Positions 6,268 through 13,561 of a stretch of 16,290 nucleotides of DNA are shown piece after piece. This stretch comes from Candidatus Mcinerneyibacterium aminivorans (GTDB taxonomy: Bacteria; Macinerneyibacteriota; Macinerneyibacteria; Macinerneyibacteriales; Macinerneyibacteriaceae). The stretch lies in NCBI GenBank assembly GCA_008086245.1, contig VSIX01000062.1, positions 1 to 16,290 of the forward strand, read 5' to 3'. Numbering within the stretch: position 1 is the first letter of the stretch; every line of letters begins with the position of its first letter. The position numbers and the translations under genes were made by a program. The notes beneath the pieces are model-generated. The model was not told where the DNA came from and did no database searches. It worked only from the letters and a program-made list of their open reading frames with translations.

Positions 6268-6928
6268 AAAAGAACTTAAATATTTACTAACAGAGGATGA
6301 GTATTACAGATTACTAAAGTTTTTAAAAAAAATAGGACACAGCATCGATATGAAAATTCTTGAAAATTATTATTTTGATACAAAAAATTTTGATTTGCTC
6401 AATTCCGGAGTATCTTTGAGATTGAGATCGATTAACGGCAAATCATGGGAGTTTACTTATAAATGCAAGGTAAGGGGAAAAGAATATTCAGAGAGAAAAG
6501 ACAGTTTGTTAATTAATGAGGAATTAAACAATGAGATTAAGGAAGAAGAAGCAATGAAGCTGATTAATCATAAAAAAAGTATATGGGATTTAAAATATTC
6601 GTATTTAAAAAAGTTAAAAAAAGAATTACCTGCAAATAATAATATTCTGGATAAAATCAAAATGATAGGGCATATGCAGGTGTCGAGACTTCCAATAAAG
6701 TTTAAACCCTACAATATTCCCCTGGAAATCGATAAGATTTTCTACGGGGATGAGAAAAAAGAATTTGAACTGGAATCTGAAACAAAGCAGCTTCAGTTAT
6801 CCGAATCTGTAATTACAAAAATATTCAGCAGGTTAAATATTGAAAAAAAACCTGCCCTGTATCCTAAAATTATTAGGCTTCTAATAAATAAAGGTTACCG
6901 GGAAAAGATAAATCTTAACTGGACATAA
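6260..6928 (+). CDS. CYTH-domain protein (triphosphate tunnel metalloenzyme)
   Basis: Member of the CYTH superfamily (class IV adenylyl cyclase, thiamine-triphosphatase, inorganic triphosphatase), whose eight-stranded tunnel binds a triphosphate and metal ions. The ExExK hallmark is at the very N-terminus: Glu3, Glu5 and Lys7 in MIEKELKYLL. Other matches are YYFDT (37-41), SLRLRSI (52-58), a basic strand with FTYKCK (65-70), IPLEIDKIFY (153-162) and the acidic strand FELESE (169-174). No CHAD domain is fused and none is encoded nearby. The 222 residues fit a stand-alone enzyme. AAGGG is six bases upstream of the start. Substrate cannot be told from sequence; inorganic tripolyphosphate or a nucleoside triphosphate is likely by family. 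Confidence 0.88.
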   Translation: MIEKELKYLLTEDEYYRLLKFLKKIGHSIDMKILENYYFDTKNFDLLNSGVSLRLRSINGKSWEFTYKCKVRGKEYSERKDSLLINEELNNEIKEEEAMKLINHKKSIWDLKYSYLKKLKKELPANNNILDKIKMIGHMQVSRLPIKFKPYNIPLEIDKIFYGDEKKEFELESETKQLQLSESVITKIFSRLNIEKKPALYPKIIRLLINKGYREKINLNWT

Positions 6929-6934
6929 GGGGGG
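6928..6934 (+). promoter_or_regulatory. Strong ribosome binding site that fixes the TTG start of rfaE1
   Basis: The run AGGGGGG lies five bases before TTG 6940. The first in-frame ATG is inside the conserved GDVMLDR motif of the kinase, too far in to be the start, so the TTG is the real initiation codon. Confidence 0.75.
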
Positions 6935-6939
6935 ATATT

Positions 6940-7929
6940 TTGGTAAAAATAAATAATATTGACTGTAAAGATAAAAGAATACTGGTTGTTGGTGATGTGA
7001 TGCTTGATAGACATATATGGGGAACAGTTGACAGGATATCTCCTGAAGCTCCCGTTCCTGTTGTTGATGTAAAAAAAGAAACTATGGTACCCGGGGGAGC
7101 ATCTAATGTTGCTAATAATATAGTAAGTTTGAATTCAAAGGCGGATGTTTGTGGAATAATAGGGGATGATGAATACGGGATGCTTCTTGTTGATAAGCTG
7201 GAAAAGCTGGGAGCAAATGTAAGCGGAATAATGGTTGATGTAAACAGACCCACAACAGTAAAAACCCGTGTAATAGCTCACAGTCAGCAGGTTGTGAGAA
7301 TAGATAGAGAACATAAAGAGGATATATCTAAAAGGGTGGAAGACAAAATAATAAAACATATTAAAAAAATTAAGAGTTCTGTAAATGGAGTTATTATCGA
7401 GGATTACGGAAAGGGAGTTATAACCAGATCTCTTGTAAAAAAAGTCGTAAAAATATTTAAAAAGCATAAAATTCCAATTGCAGTGGATCCCAAAGAAAAT
7501 CATTTCGATTTATATAAAGGAGTTTCAATTATTACACCAAACCAGAAAGAAGCTGAAAATATGTTGAAAACAAAATTCAAAAGCGAAGAGGATGTAATTC
7601 TGGGAGGCAAAAAGATTGTGGATAAATTAAAACTTAAAGCCTTACTTTTAACCAGGGGTAAGGAGGGAATGTTATTATTTCATGACAGAGAAGTTTACAG
7701 AATACCCACAGTTGCCAAGGAAGAATTCGATGTTACAGGAGCAGGAGATACAGTTATCGCAGTATTAACAGCCATGTTAACAGCAGGCTTGAATTACAAA
7801 AAGGCGGCATATATAAGCAATGTGGCAGCGGGTATAGTAGTGGAAAAACCGGGAGTTGTTCCTATAGATTTTAAAGAATTGAAAGAAAGGCTAAAAAATG
7901 AAAAACCTAATATCGAAAAAATCAGCTGA
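6940..7929 (+). CDS. rfaE1: D-glycero-beta-D-manno-heptose-7-phosphate kinase
   Basis: PfkB/ribokinase-family sugar kinase that phosphorylates heptose 7-phosphate at C1 to the 1,7-bisphosphate, a step toward ADP-L-glycero-D-manno-heptose for the LPS inner core. It is the stand-alone form of the kinase half of HldE, 329 residues. Seen: RILVVGDVMLDR (13-24), the substrate segment RISPEAPVPVV (32-42), GGASNVANN (52-60), the nucleotide region TPNQKEAENM (199-208), LLTRGKEGM (236-244) and the PfkB signature DVTGAGDT (264-271) with the catalytic base Asp270. It starts with TTG behind a strong ribosome binding site. The 3' end overlaps rfaE2 by 32 bases, so the two enzymes are produced together. Confidence 0.96.
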   Translation: MVKINNIDCKDKRILVVGDVMLDRHIWGTVDRISPEAPVPVVDVKKETMVPGGASNVANNIVSLNSKADVCGIIGDDEYGMLLVDKLEKLGANVSGIMVDVNRPTTVKTRVIAHSQQVVRIDREHKEDISKRVEDKIIKHIKKIKSSVNGVIIEDYGKGVITRSLVKKVVKIFKKHKIPIAVDPKENHFDLYKGVSIITPNQKEAENMLKTKFKSEEDVILGGKKIVDKLKLKALLLTRGKEGMLLFHDREVYRIPTVAKEEFDVTGAGDTVIAVLTAMLTAGLNYKKAAYISNVAAGIVVEKPGVVPIDFKELKERLKNEKPNIEKIS

Positions 7930-8377
7930 AAAATATTTTGAGAATTTAAAAAAGGAAAATATTAAATTGGTTTTTACCAATGGATGTTTTGATATCCTCC
8001 ATGTTGGGCATGTTCGCTATTTAAAAGAAGCAAAAAAATTGGGAGACAGGCTGGTTGTTGGCCTAAACAGCGATACTTCAGTAAAAAAAATCAAGGGGAA
8101 AAAAAGACCAATAATTAATGAAAGAGAAAGAGCGGAGATATTGCTATCATTAAGCTGTGTAGATTTTGTTGTTATTTTTGAAGAAGAAACTCCTTACAGG
8201 CTTATAAAAAAAGTAAAACCTGATATTCTTGTAAAAGGAGGAGACTGGGAAATTGAAGATATTGTAGGCAGTAAATTTGTTCAAAGCTATGGTGGAGTTG
8301 TGAAGTCTATTTCATATATTGAAGGAAAATCGACAACCGGTATTATTGAAAGAATTGAAGAAAGATACGGTGATTAG
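7898..8377 (+). CDS. rfaE2: D-glycero-beta-D-manno-heptose 1-phosphate adenylyltransferase
   Basis: Cytidylyltransferase-fold enzyme transferring AMP from ATP to heptose 1-phosphate to give ADP-heptose, equivalent to the C-terminal half of E. coli HldE. The 159 residues show the nucleotide motif TNGCFDILHVGHVRYL (27-42, with HVGH at 35-38), VVGLNSD, and KPDILVKGGDW followed by the C-terminal KSTTGIIERI, the counterpart of the ISTTxII triphosphate-binding motif. AAAGG lies seven bases upstream of the ATG, inside rfaE1. The 1-phosphate phosphatase (GmhB) needed between this enzyme and the kinase, and the isomerase GmhA, are not in the window. kdsB starts one base after the stop. Confidence 0.96.
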   Translation: MKNLISKKSAEKYFENLKKENIKLVFTNGCFDILHVGHVRYLKEAKKLGDRLVVGLNSDTSVKKIKGKKRPIINERERAEILLSLSCVDFVVIFEEETPYRLIKKVKPDILVKGGDWEIEDIVGSKFVQSYGGVVKSISYIEGKSTTGIIERIEERYGD

Positions 8378-8378
8378 G

Positions 8379-9104
8379 ATGAAAATATTGGCTGTAGTTC
8401 CTGCAAGGCTTGCCTCAACAAGACTGCCGGAAAAACCCCTTATAAAACTTAATGGAAAGGAAATGATCCGGTGGGTTTATGAAGGTACCCAAAAATCAGA
8501 ACTAATTGATGAAGTTGTTGTAGCAACCGATAGCGATAAGATTGTTAACTGCGTGGAAAATTTTGGAGGGAAGGCTCTGCTTACCTCTAAAAAACACAAA
8601 ACCGGTACGGATCGGGTTTGTGAGGTTGTAGAAAAAATTGGAGATAAATACGATATAATAGTAAATGTACAGGGAGACGAGCCTTTAATTAATGGAAGGG
8701 ACCTTGATATGTTGATAAAACCAATGATAGAGAATTCAAGCATAAAAATATCAACTCCTGTTAAAAAAATTGAAAAAGAAGAGGCTAAAAATAAAAATAC
8801 TGTTAAAGTTGTAGTTGATAATAATAATTTTGCATTATATTTCTCCAGAGAATCAATTCCATTTATCAGTGGGGAAAATATAGAATATTATAAACACATA
8901 GGGATTTATTCTTTTAGAAAAGAATTTCTGCTAAAATTTAAGGGATGGAAACAAACTCCTCTTGAAAAAGCCGAGAAGCTCGAACAGTTAAGAGTTTTAG
9001 AAAATGGATACAGAATTAAAACTGTAAAATGGAATTCGATGCTTCATGGTGTTGATACAGAGGAGGATGTTCGGATTGTAGAGAGATATTTGAAAGGAGA
9101 TTAG
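8379..9104 (+). CDS. kdsB: 3-deoxy-manno-octulosonate cytidylyltransferase (CMP-Kdo synthetase)
   Basis: Activates Kdo with CTP to CMP-Kdo, the donor for Kdo transfer to lipid A. The frame is open back to 8319, but homologues begin [17 protein letters not shown], which matches ATG 8379, one base after the rfaE2 stop; from there the protein has 241 residues, the family norm. Motifs: the nucleotide loop [45 protein letters not shown] (magnesium-binding Asp), YFSRESIPF, and [20 protein letters not shown] near the C-terminus, with HGVDTEEDV at the end. The ribosome binding site is weak, so coupling to rfaE2 is likely. With rfaE1 and rfaE2 it forms an LPS inner-core precursor set, and the CTP it uses is made by the next gene. 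Confidence 0.96.
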   Translation: MKILAVVPARLASTRLPEKPLIKLNGKEMIRWVYEGTQKSELIDEVVVATDSDKIVNCVENFGGKALLTSKKHKTGTDRVCEVVEKIGDKYDIIVNVQGDEPLINGRDLDMLIKPMIENSSIKISTPVKKIEKEEAKNKNTVKVVVDNNNFALYFSRESIPFISGENIEYYKHIGIYSFRKEFLLKFKGWKQTPLEKAEKLEQLRVLENGYRIKTVKWNSMLHGVDTEEDVRIVERYLKGD

Positions 9105-9105
9105 T

Positions 9106-10710
9106 ATGAAATATATATTTATTACAGGTGGGGTTCTATCCTCACTGGGAAAAGGAATAGCAGCGGCTTCTATCGGGACAATCCTTGAAGCAAACGGATA
9201 TAGCGTGTTTGTAAAGAAACTGGATCCATATATCAATGTCGATCCCGGAACTATGAGCCCGTATCAGCATGGGGAGGTATATGTTACAGATGATGGTGCA
9301 GAAACAGATCTGGATCTGGGACATTATTCAAGATTTACCGATACTGCCTTATCCCAGGCTAATAATATTACGACCGGAGTTGTTTATCAAAATGTAATAA
9401 ACAAAGAAAGAAGGGGCGACTACCTGGGAAAGACAGTGCAGGTTATTCCCCATATTACGAATGAAATAAAAAGACAGATAGACAATGTAGGGGACAGCGA
9501 TCCGGATATTGCTATTATTGAAATTGGAGGTACAGTTGGAGATATTGAATCACTTCCATTTCTGGAAGCCATTAGGCAGATGAAAATAGACAAAGGTAAA
9601 GATAATGTTATCTATGTTCATCTTACATATATTCCATATGTTAAAACAGCTGGAGAACTAAAAACAAAACCTACCCAGCACAGTGTAAGTAATTTAAGGT
9701 CAATCGGTATTCAACCGGATATCATACTGGGAAGAACCGAAAAACCGCTAACAGATAAGGTAAAATCAAAAATATCTTTATTCTGTAATGTAGAAAAAGA
9801 AGAGGTAGTTCAGGCAATTGATCTTGGTTGTATATATGAAATACCTCTTGCATTTAATAGAGAAGGTCTTGGAAAATTAATTCTGGATAAGATTAATCTT
9901 GAATATAAAAATGCTGAACTTAAAGATTGGAAAGAAATAGTAGAAATAGTCAATATGGAAAAGGATAAAGAGGTTGATATAGCAATTGTTGGAAAATATG
10001 TGGACCTCAGGGATGCATATAAAAGCATCATCGAATCTTTTAATCATGCGGCTCTTGCCAACAGGTGTAATGTAAATCTGGTTTGGCTGGAATCGGAGGA
10101 TTTAAAAGAAGAAAATTACAAAGACAGCCTGAAAAATATAGATGGAATATTGGTTCCGGGTGGATTTGGAAAAAGAGGTATAGAAGGAAAAATTAGAGCA
10201 GCAGGTTATGCAAGAAAGAACAACATACCCTATTTTGGAATATGCCTTGGCATGCAGATAGCTACTATAGAGTATGCAAGAAATGTATTAAGGCTGGAAA
10301 AGGCAAACTCGACAGAATTTGACCCGGATACACCATATCCTGTAATAGATTTTATGCCCGAACAGAAAAATATTGATAAAAAGGGCGGAACAATGAGGCT
10401 GGGAGCCTATAAGTGCAGTTTAAAAAAAGGAACAAAAACTTATGAAGCCTACAAAGAAGAGGAAATTTCGGAAAGACACAGACACCGCTATGAATTTAAT
10501 AATGAATACAGAAGATTATTTGAGGAGCAGGGAAGAATGATCGCAGGTATAAATGAAAAGAGAGATCTTGTAGAAGTGCTTGAATTACCGGATCACCCCT
10601 GGTTTGTTGGAGTTCAGTATCACCCGGAATTTAAATCAAAACCTCAAAAGCCCCATCCGCTGTTTAGGGATTTTGTTAAAAGCAGCATTGAGAGAAAGTA
10701 TGAAAAATAA
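9106..10710 (+). CDS. pyrG: CTP synthase
   Basis: Converts UTP to CTP using ATP and glutamine ammonia, the last step of pyrimidine nucleotide synthesis; cytoplasmic, tetrameric in other bacteria. The 534 residues are full length. The N-terminal synthetase domain (1 to about 270) opens [16 protein letters not shown] (2-17, P-loop) and holds [20 protein letters not shown] (47-66) and [10 protein letters not shown] (140-149). The C-terminal glutamine amidotransferase domain (about 290-530) has VPGGFGKRG (350-358), the nucleophile Cys380 in FGICLGMQ, and His506/Glu508 in YHPEF, so the triad is complete. AAGGAGA sits five bases upstream and the start follows the kdsB stop after one base. The link of pyrG with Kdo genes is found in several diderm bacteria. 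Confidence 0.98.
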   Translation: MKYIFITGGVLSSLGKGIAAASIGTILEANGYSVFVKKLDPYINVDPGTMSPYQHGEVYVTDDGAETDLDLGHYSRFTDTALSQANNITTGVVYQNVINKERRGDYLGKTVQVIPHITNEIKRQIDNVGDSDPDIAIIEIGGTVGDIESLPFLEAIRQMKIDKGKDNVIYVHLTYIPYVKTAGELKTKPTQHSVSNLRSIGIQPDIILGRTEKPLTDKVKSKISLFCNVEKEEVVQAIDLGCIYEIPLAFNREGLGKLILDKINLEYKNAELKDWKEIVEIVNMEKDKEVDIAIVGKYVDLRDAYKSIIESFNHAALANRCNVNLVWLESEDLKEENYKDSLKNIDGILVPGGFGKRGIEGKIRAAGYARKNNIPYFGICLGMQIATIEYARNVLRLEKANSTEFDPDTPYPVIDFMPEQKNIDKKGGTMRLGAYKCSLKKGTKTYEAYKEEEISERHRHRYEFNNEYRRLFEEQGRMIAGINEKRDLVEVLELPDHPWFVGVQYHPEFKSKPQKPHPLFRDFVKSSIERKYEK

Positions 10711-10729
10711 CTTGAAAATAAATAATTAA

Positions 10730-10760
10730 TTGATAGAATATTCTGGAAGCGAAATAATAT
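10730..10760 (+). promoter_or_regulatory. Weak candidate promoter in the pyrG-DUF1844 gap
   Basis: TTGATA (10730-10735) and TAATAT (10755-10760) are 19 bases apart, which is longer than ideal, and AT-rich DNA gives such matches often. This 61-base gap is the largest between genes after 1913 and holds no convincing terminator hairpin. GGGAG at 10762-10766 serves the next gene. Confidence 0.25.
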
Positions 10761-10771
10761 AGGGAGTTAAT

Positions 10772-11017
10772 ATGATTGAGTTTAAAGAATATATTGCTTT
10801 TTTATCAACCAATGGTCTTCTTGGGCTTGGAAAAGTTGAAAATCCAAAGACAGGGAAGAAAAGCAAGAATTTAAAGCTGGTAAAATTTACAATTGATATT
10901 CTGGAACTGCTGGAAAAAAAGACAGAAGGAAACCTAACTGAAGAGGAAGAAGAGATACTCGCAAATACTTTAAATAACTTAAGAGAAAATTATAAGAAAG
11001 AAAAGGAAGCAGAGTAA
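10772..11017 (+). CDS. DUF1844 family protein
   Basis: Small 81-residue cytoplasmic protein of unknown function matching the DUF1844 pattern: a short N-terminal hydrophobic helix (FKEYIAFLSTNGLLGLG, 4-20), then a loop KVENPKTGKKSKNLKLVK with the family's N/DP-x-TGK signature, then the helix FTIDILELLEKKTEGNLTEE and a helical, charged C-terminus. The pattern TIDILELLxxKTxGNLTxEE is the most characteristic part. ATG 10772 has GGGAG five bases upstream. DUF1844 genes occur singly in many bacterial phyla next to varied housekeeping genes and have no assigned role. Here the gene lies between pyrG and the lipoyl/octanoyl transferase gene. Confidence 0.85.
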   Translation: MIEFKEYIAFLSTNGLLGLGKVENPKTGKKSKNLKLVKFTIDILELLEKKTEGNLTEEEEEILANTLNNLRENYKKEKEAE

Positions 11018-11026
11018 GTTCTATTC

Positions 11027-11827
11027 ATGGCAAAAATTAAAATATATAGAGATAGAGAAAATAACGGATTTTATAATATGGCCTTAGATGAGGCTATATT
11101 TAGAAAAGCTATAGATGAAAAATCACGGGATGTAATTCTGAGGTTTTATGATTGGGATCCCGCATGTTTAAGTTTGGGTTATTTTCAATCTCTTAAGGAA
11201 AAAATTGATGAAAAACAATGTGATGAATTGGGAATTGATGTTGTTAGAAGACCCACAGGAGGAAGAGCTGTCCTTCATGATAGGGAGTTAACATATAGTG
11301 TTATTGCTCCAACGGATAAGCTGGGAAATACGACTCTTTCGGCTTATTTAAACATAAGTAAGGGACTGAATAGGGGTTTAAATATACTGGGAGTTAAAAG
11401 CGAGATTTCTCCCCCCAAAAAAGCTAAAAGAAAGGGTTCCACGGCATGCTTTGATTCCATATCATCTCATGAGATATCTGTTGAAGGAAAGAAAATAGTC
11501 GGCAGTGCACAGTATAGGGATCAGGGCTATTTGCTGCAGCATGGTTCTATATTAATAGATTTAGATGTTGATAAGCTCTATAGATGTTTAAAAAGTAGGG
11601 CCGATGAAAGGATAAAAAAATATTTTAAAAAAGTTACAACTTCAATTAATGATGAATTAAATAAAACTATTACAAAAGATGAGATTGAAAAGGCTATGAT
11701 AGATGGATTTGCCGGCTATTTTGATTTTGATATTTACAAATCAGGTTATTCAGAAGAATTGAAAAAAAGGGCAAATAAACTATTAAATGAAAAATATAAT
11801 ACTAAGGAGTGGAATTATTTAAAATGA
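11027..11827 (+). CDS. lipM: Lipoate-protein ligase A / LipM-type octanoyltransferase
   Basis: Enzyme of the biotin/lipoate ligase fold that attaches octanoate or lipoate to the lysine of lipoyl domains such as GcvH. The 266 residues contain the hallmark RRPTGGRAVLHDRELTYSV (74-92), EGKKIVGSAQ (153-162) with the conserved Lys156, and LLQHGSILIDLD (169-180). Cys141 in TACFDS sits about 15 residues before that lysine, as the nucleophile does in LipM octanoyltransferases. LplA ligases normally lack this Cys, so I favour acyl-ACP transfer over ligation, without certainty. No lipA or lipoyl-domain gene is in the window. The ribosome binding site is weak. The stop overlaps the next start as ATGA (11824-11827). 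Confidence 0.82.
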   Translation: MAKIKIYRDRENNGFYNMALDEAIFRKAIDEKSRDVILRFYDWDPACLSLGYFQSLKEKIDEKQCDELGIDVVRRPTGGRAVLHDRELTYSVIAPTDKLGNTTLSAYLNISKGLNRGLNILGVKSEISPPKKAKRKGSTACFDSISSHEISVEGKKIVGSAQYRDQGYLLQHGSILIDLDVDKLYRCLKSRADERIKKYFKKVTTSINDELNKTITKDEIEKAMIDGFAGYFDFDIYKSGYSEELKKRANKLLNEKYNTKEWNYLK

Positions 11828-13554
11828 TCTGGGATTATTTAAAAGATAAGAAAAAATATTTATTTCCTGCGTTAATATTCTTACTGCTCGTTGATATAGC
11901 CCAGCTTTTGGTGCCGTTAATGACAAAGAAGGCTATAGATGGATTGAGACAGAGTCCAAATATGAATGATTTACTTGTAACGGGATTAATTATCTTTGGG
12001 TTGGCAGTGTCGGTGTTTATTTTCAGGTTTTCCTGGCGTTATTTTCTCTTAAGAATGGCTTTTAAAATTGTTGTAAATTTAAGAAACAAAATATATTATA
12101 ATCTTTTAAAATTTTCACAGCATTTCTTCGGAAAGTGGGAAACGGGAGATATAATGGCCCGTGCAATAAATGATATGAGGGCAGTTCAGCGAATGTTTTC
12201 ATTCGGAATTGTAACAATTGTGGATGCAATAGTGCTGGGAATTGCTTCATTAATTTTTATGTTTAGTTTTCATGTCAAGCTAACTTTAATTGCACTGGCT
12301 CCTATGCCGATTCTTATCTTTGCCGTTTGGTTTTTTGAAGATAAAATTCACAGGACTTTTAGAGAGGTGCAGGAAAAATTTTCCGGTCTTCAAAATTTTG
12401 TTCAGGAAGATTTTTCCGGGATATTTGTTATTAAAGCATTTAACAGAGAATTAAATGAAAAAAATCGATTTGCTAAAGAAAATCAGGAATACGTGGATAA
12501 AAATTTAAAAGTTGCAAGGCTATTTGCAACTCTTAGACCCTTCATTATGTTTATTGTGGGTCTGAGTAATCTGCTGGTTTTGTATTTTGGTGGAAAACTG
12601 GTTATATCAGGAGAGTTACAACTCGGTAGTTTTTTCGCTTTCTTTCAATATCTGCAGTATATGAGCTGGCCTATGATGGCGCTTGGTTTTGCAATTAATC
12701 TCTATCAGCGGGGAAAGGCTTCTCTTTCAAGGGTGGAGGATATTACAGAAAGAGAGCCAATTGTGTATGATAGAGAAAATGCATTAGATGTCGATGATAT
12801 AGATTCTGTTTCATTAAAGGTGAAAGATTTAAGTTTTAAATATGATAATGCAAATGAATCAGCATTGAAAAATATAAATTTTGAAGTAAAAAAAGGGGAG
12901 TCAGTAGGGATTATAGGGCGTATAGGTTCCGGGAAAACAACTCTTGTAAAAAACATCTCGAGACTGGTTAAAATTCCGGAGGATACTATAATCGTTAACA
13001 ACAGGGATATCAATGATTATAAATTAAGTTCTCTAAGAAATATGATTTCCTATGTTCCTCAGGATTCCTTTCTGTTTTCTACAACAATCAGAGAAAACAT
13101 AGCTTATTTTAATCCTGATATGTCGATTGAAAAAATTAAAAAAGCCGCCGAAATTGCGGATTTAAAGGATGCCATTGATGATCTGCCAAAAAAATACGAT
13201 ACAAAACTTGGAGAGCGGGGGGTTAATTTATCAGGAGGTCAGAAGCAAAGGATGACAATTGCAAGGGCTATTTTAAAGGATGCCCCATTTTTTATTTTTG
13301 ATGATTCATTCTCAAGTATTGATACCAATACAGAAGAAAAAATATTAAATAATTTAAAAGATATTTTGAAAAATAAAACTACTATCATTATTGCGCATAG
13401 AATTTCTACAATTAAATATGTTGATAAAATAATGGTGCTTGATGAGGGAAAAATTGTAGAAAAGGGAACCCATGAAGAATTGATTAAGAAACAGGGTGAA
13501 TATTATAATATATATAAAATTCAGGAATTAAAAGAAAAGATAGCAAAGGAGTAG
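11824..13554 (+). CDS. ABC exporter half-transporter with degenerate ATP site (TM287/MdlA-like)
   Basis: Type IV (B-family) half-exporter: a six-helix membrane domain (about 10-300) fused to an ATPase domain (about 330-576). ATG 11824 overlaps the previous stop as ATGA and has AAGGAG 14 bases upstream; GTG 11809 lies inside that purine run and is less likely. From 11824 the protein has 576 residues. ATPase motifs: Walker A GRIGSGKT (365-372), Q-loop Gln413, signature LSGGQ (469-473) and His525. Walker B reads FFIFDDSFSSID, so Asp494 replaces the catalytic Glu. That substitution marks the non-catalytic half of heterodimeric exporters such as TM287/288, BmrCD and TmrAB. The next gene encodes the complementary half. 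The substrate (drug, lipid or peptide) is not predictable. Confidence 0.93.
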   Translation: MIWDYLKDKKKYLFPALIFLLLVDIAQLLVPLMTKKAIDGLRQSPNMNDLLVTGLIIFGLAVSVFIFRFSWRYFLLRMAFKIVVNLRNKIYYNLLKFSQHFFGKWETGDIMARAINDMRAVQRMFSFGIVTIVDAIVLGIASLIFMFSFHVKLTLIALAPMPILIFAVWFFEDKIHRTFREVQEKFSGLQNFVQEDFSGIFVIKAFNRELNEKNRFAKENQEYVDKNLKVARLFATLRPFIMFIVGLSNLLVLYFGGKLVISGELQLGSFFAFFQYLQYMSWPMMALGFAINLYQRGKASLSRVEDITEREPIVYDRENALDVDDIDSVSLKVKDLSFKYDNANESALKNINFEVKKGESVGIIGRIGSGKTTLVKNISRLVKIPEDTIIVNNRDINDYKLSSLRNMISYVPQDSFLFSTTIRENIAYFNPDMSIEKIKKAAEIADLKDAIDDLPKKYDTKLGERGVNLSGGQKQRMTIARAILKDAPFFIFDDSFSSIDTNTEEKILNNLKDILKNKTTIIIAHRISTIKYVDKIMVLDEGKIVEKGTHEELIKKQGEYYNIYKIQELKEKIAKE

Positions 13555-13561
13555 TTATTTT

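Noticed and set aside
6915-7253. Open frame on the - strand over the start of rfaE1, and similar antisense frames elsewhere
   Set aside because: These are shadows of strongly conserved + strand genes, with low-complexity Ser/Thr/Phe-rich translations and no ribosome binding sites.
8319-8378. Upstream in-frame ATG giving a 20-residue extension to KdsB
   Set aside because: The extension lies inside rfaE2 and does not look like any CMP-Kdo synthetase N-terminus; ATG 8379 gives the conserved start [11 protein letters not shown].
11809-11823. GTG start for the first exporter half
   Set aside because: The GTG shares its first base with the AAGGAG ribosome-binding run; ATG 11824 forms a standard ATGA overlap with the previous stop.
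12677-12693. TGGCGC then TTGCA, resembling a sigma-54 promoter
   Set aside because: The GG to GC distance is 13 bases rather than 12 and it lies inside the membrane domain of an exporter gene.
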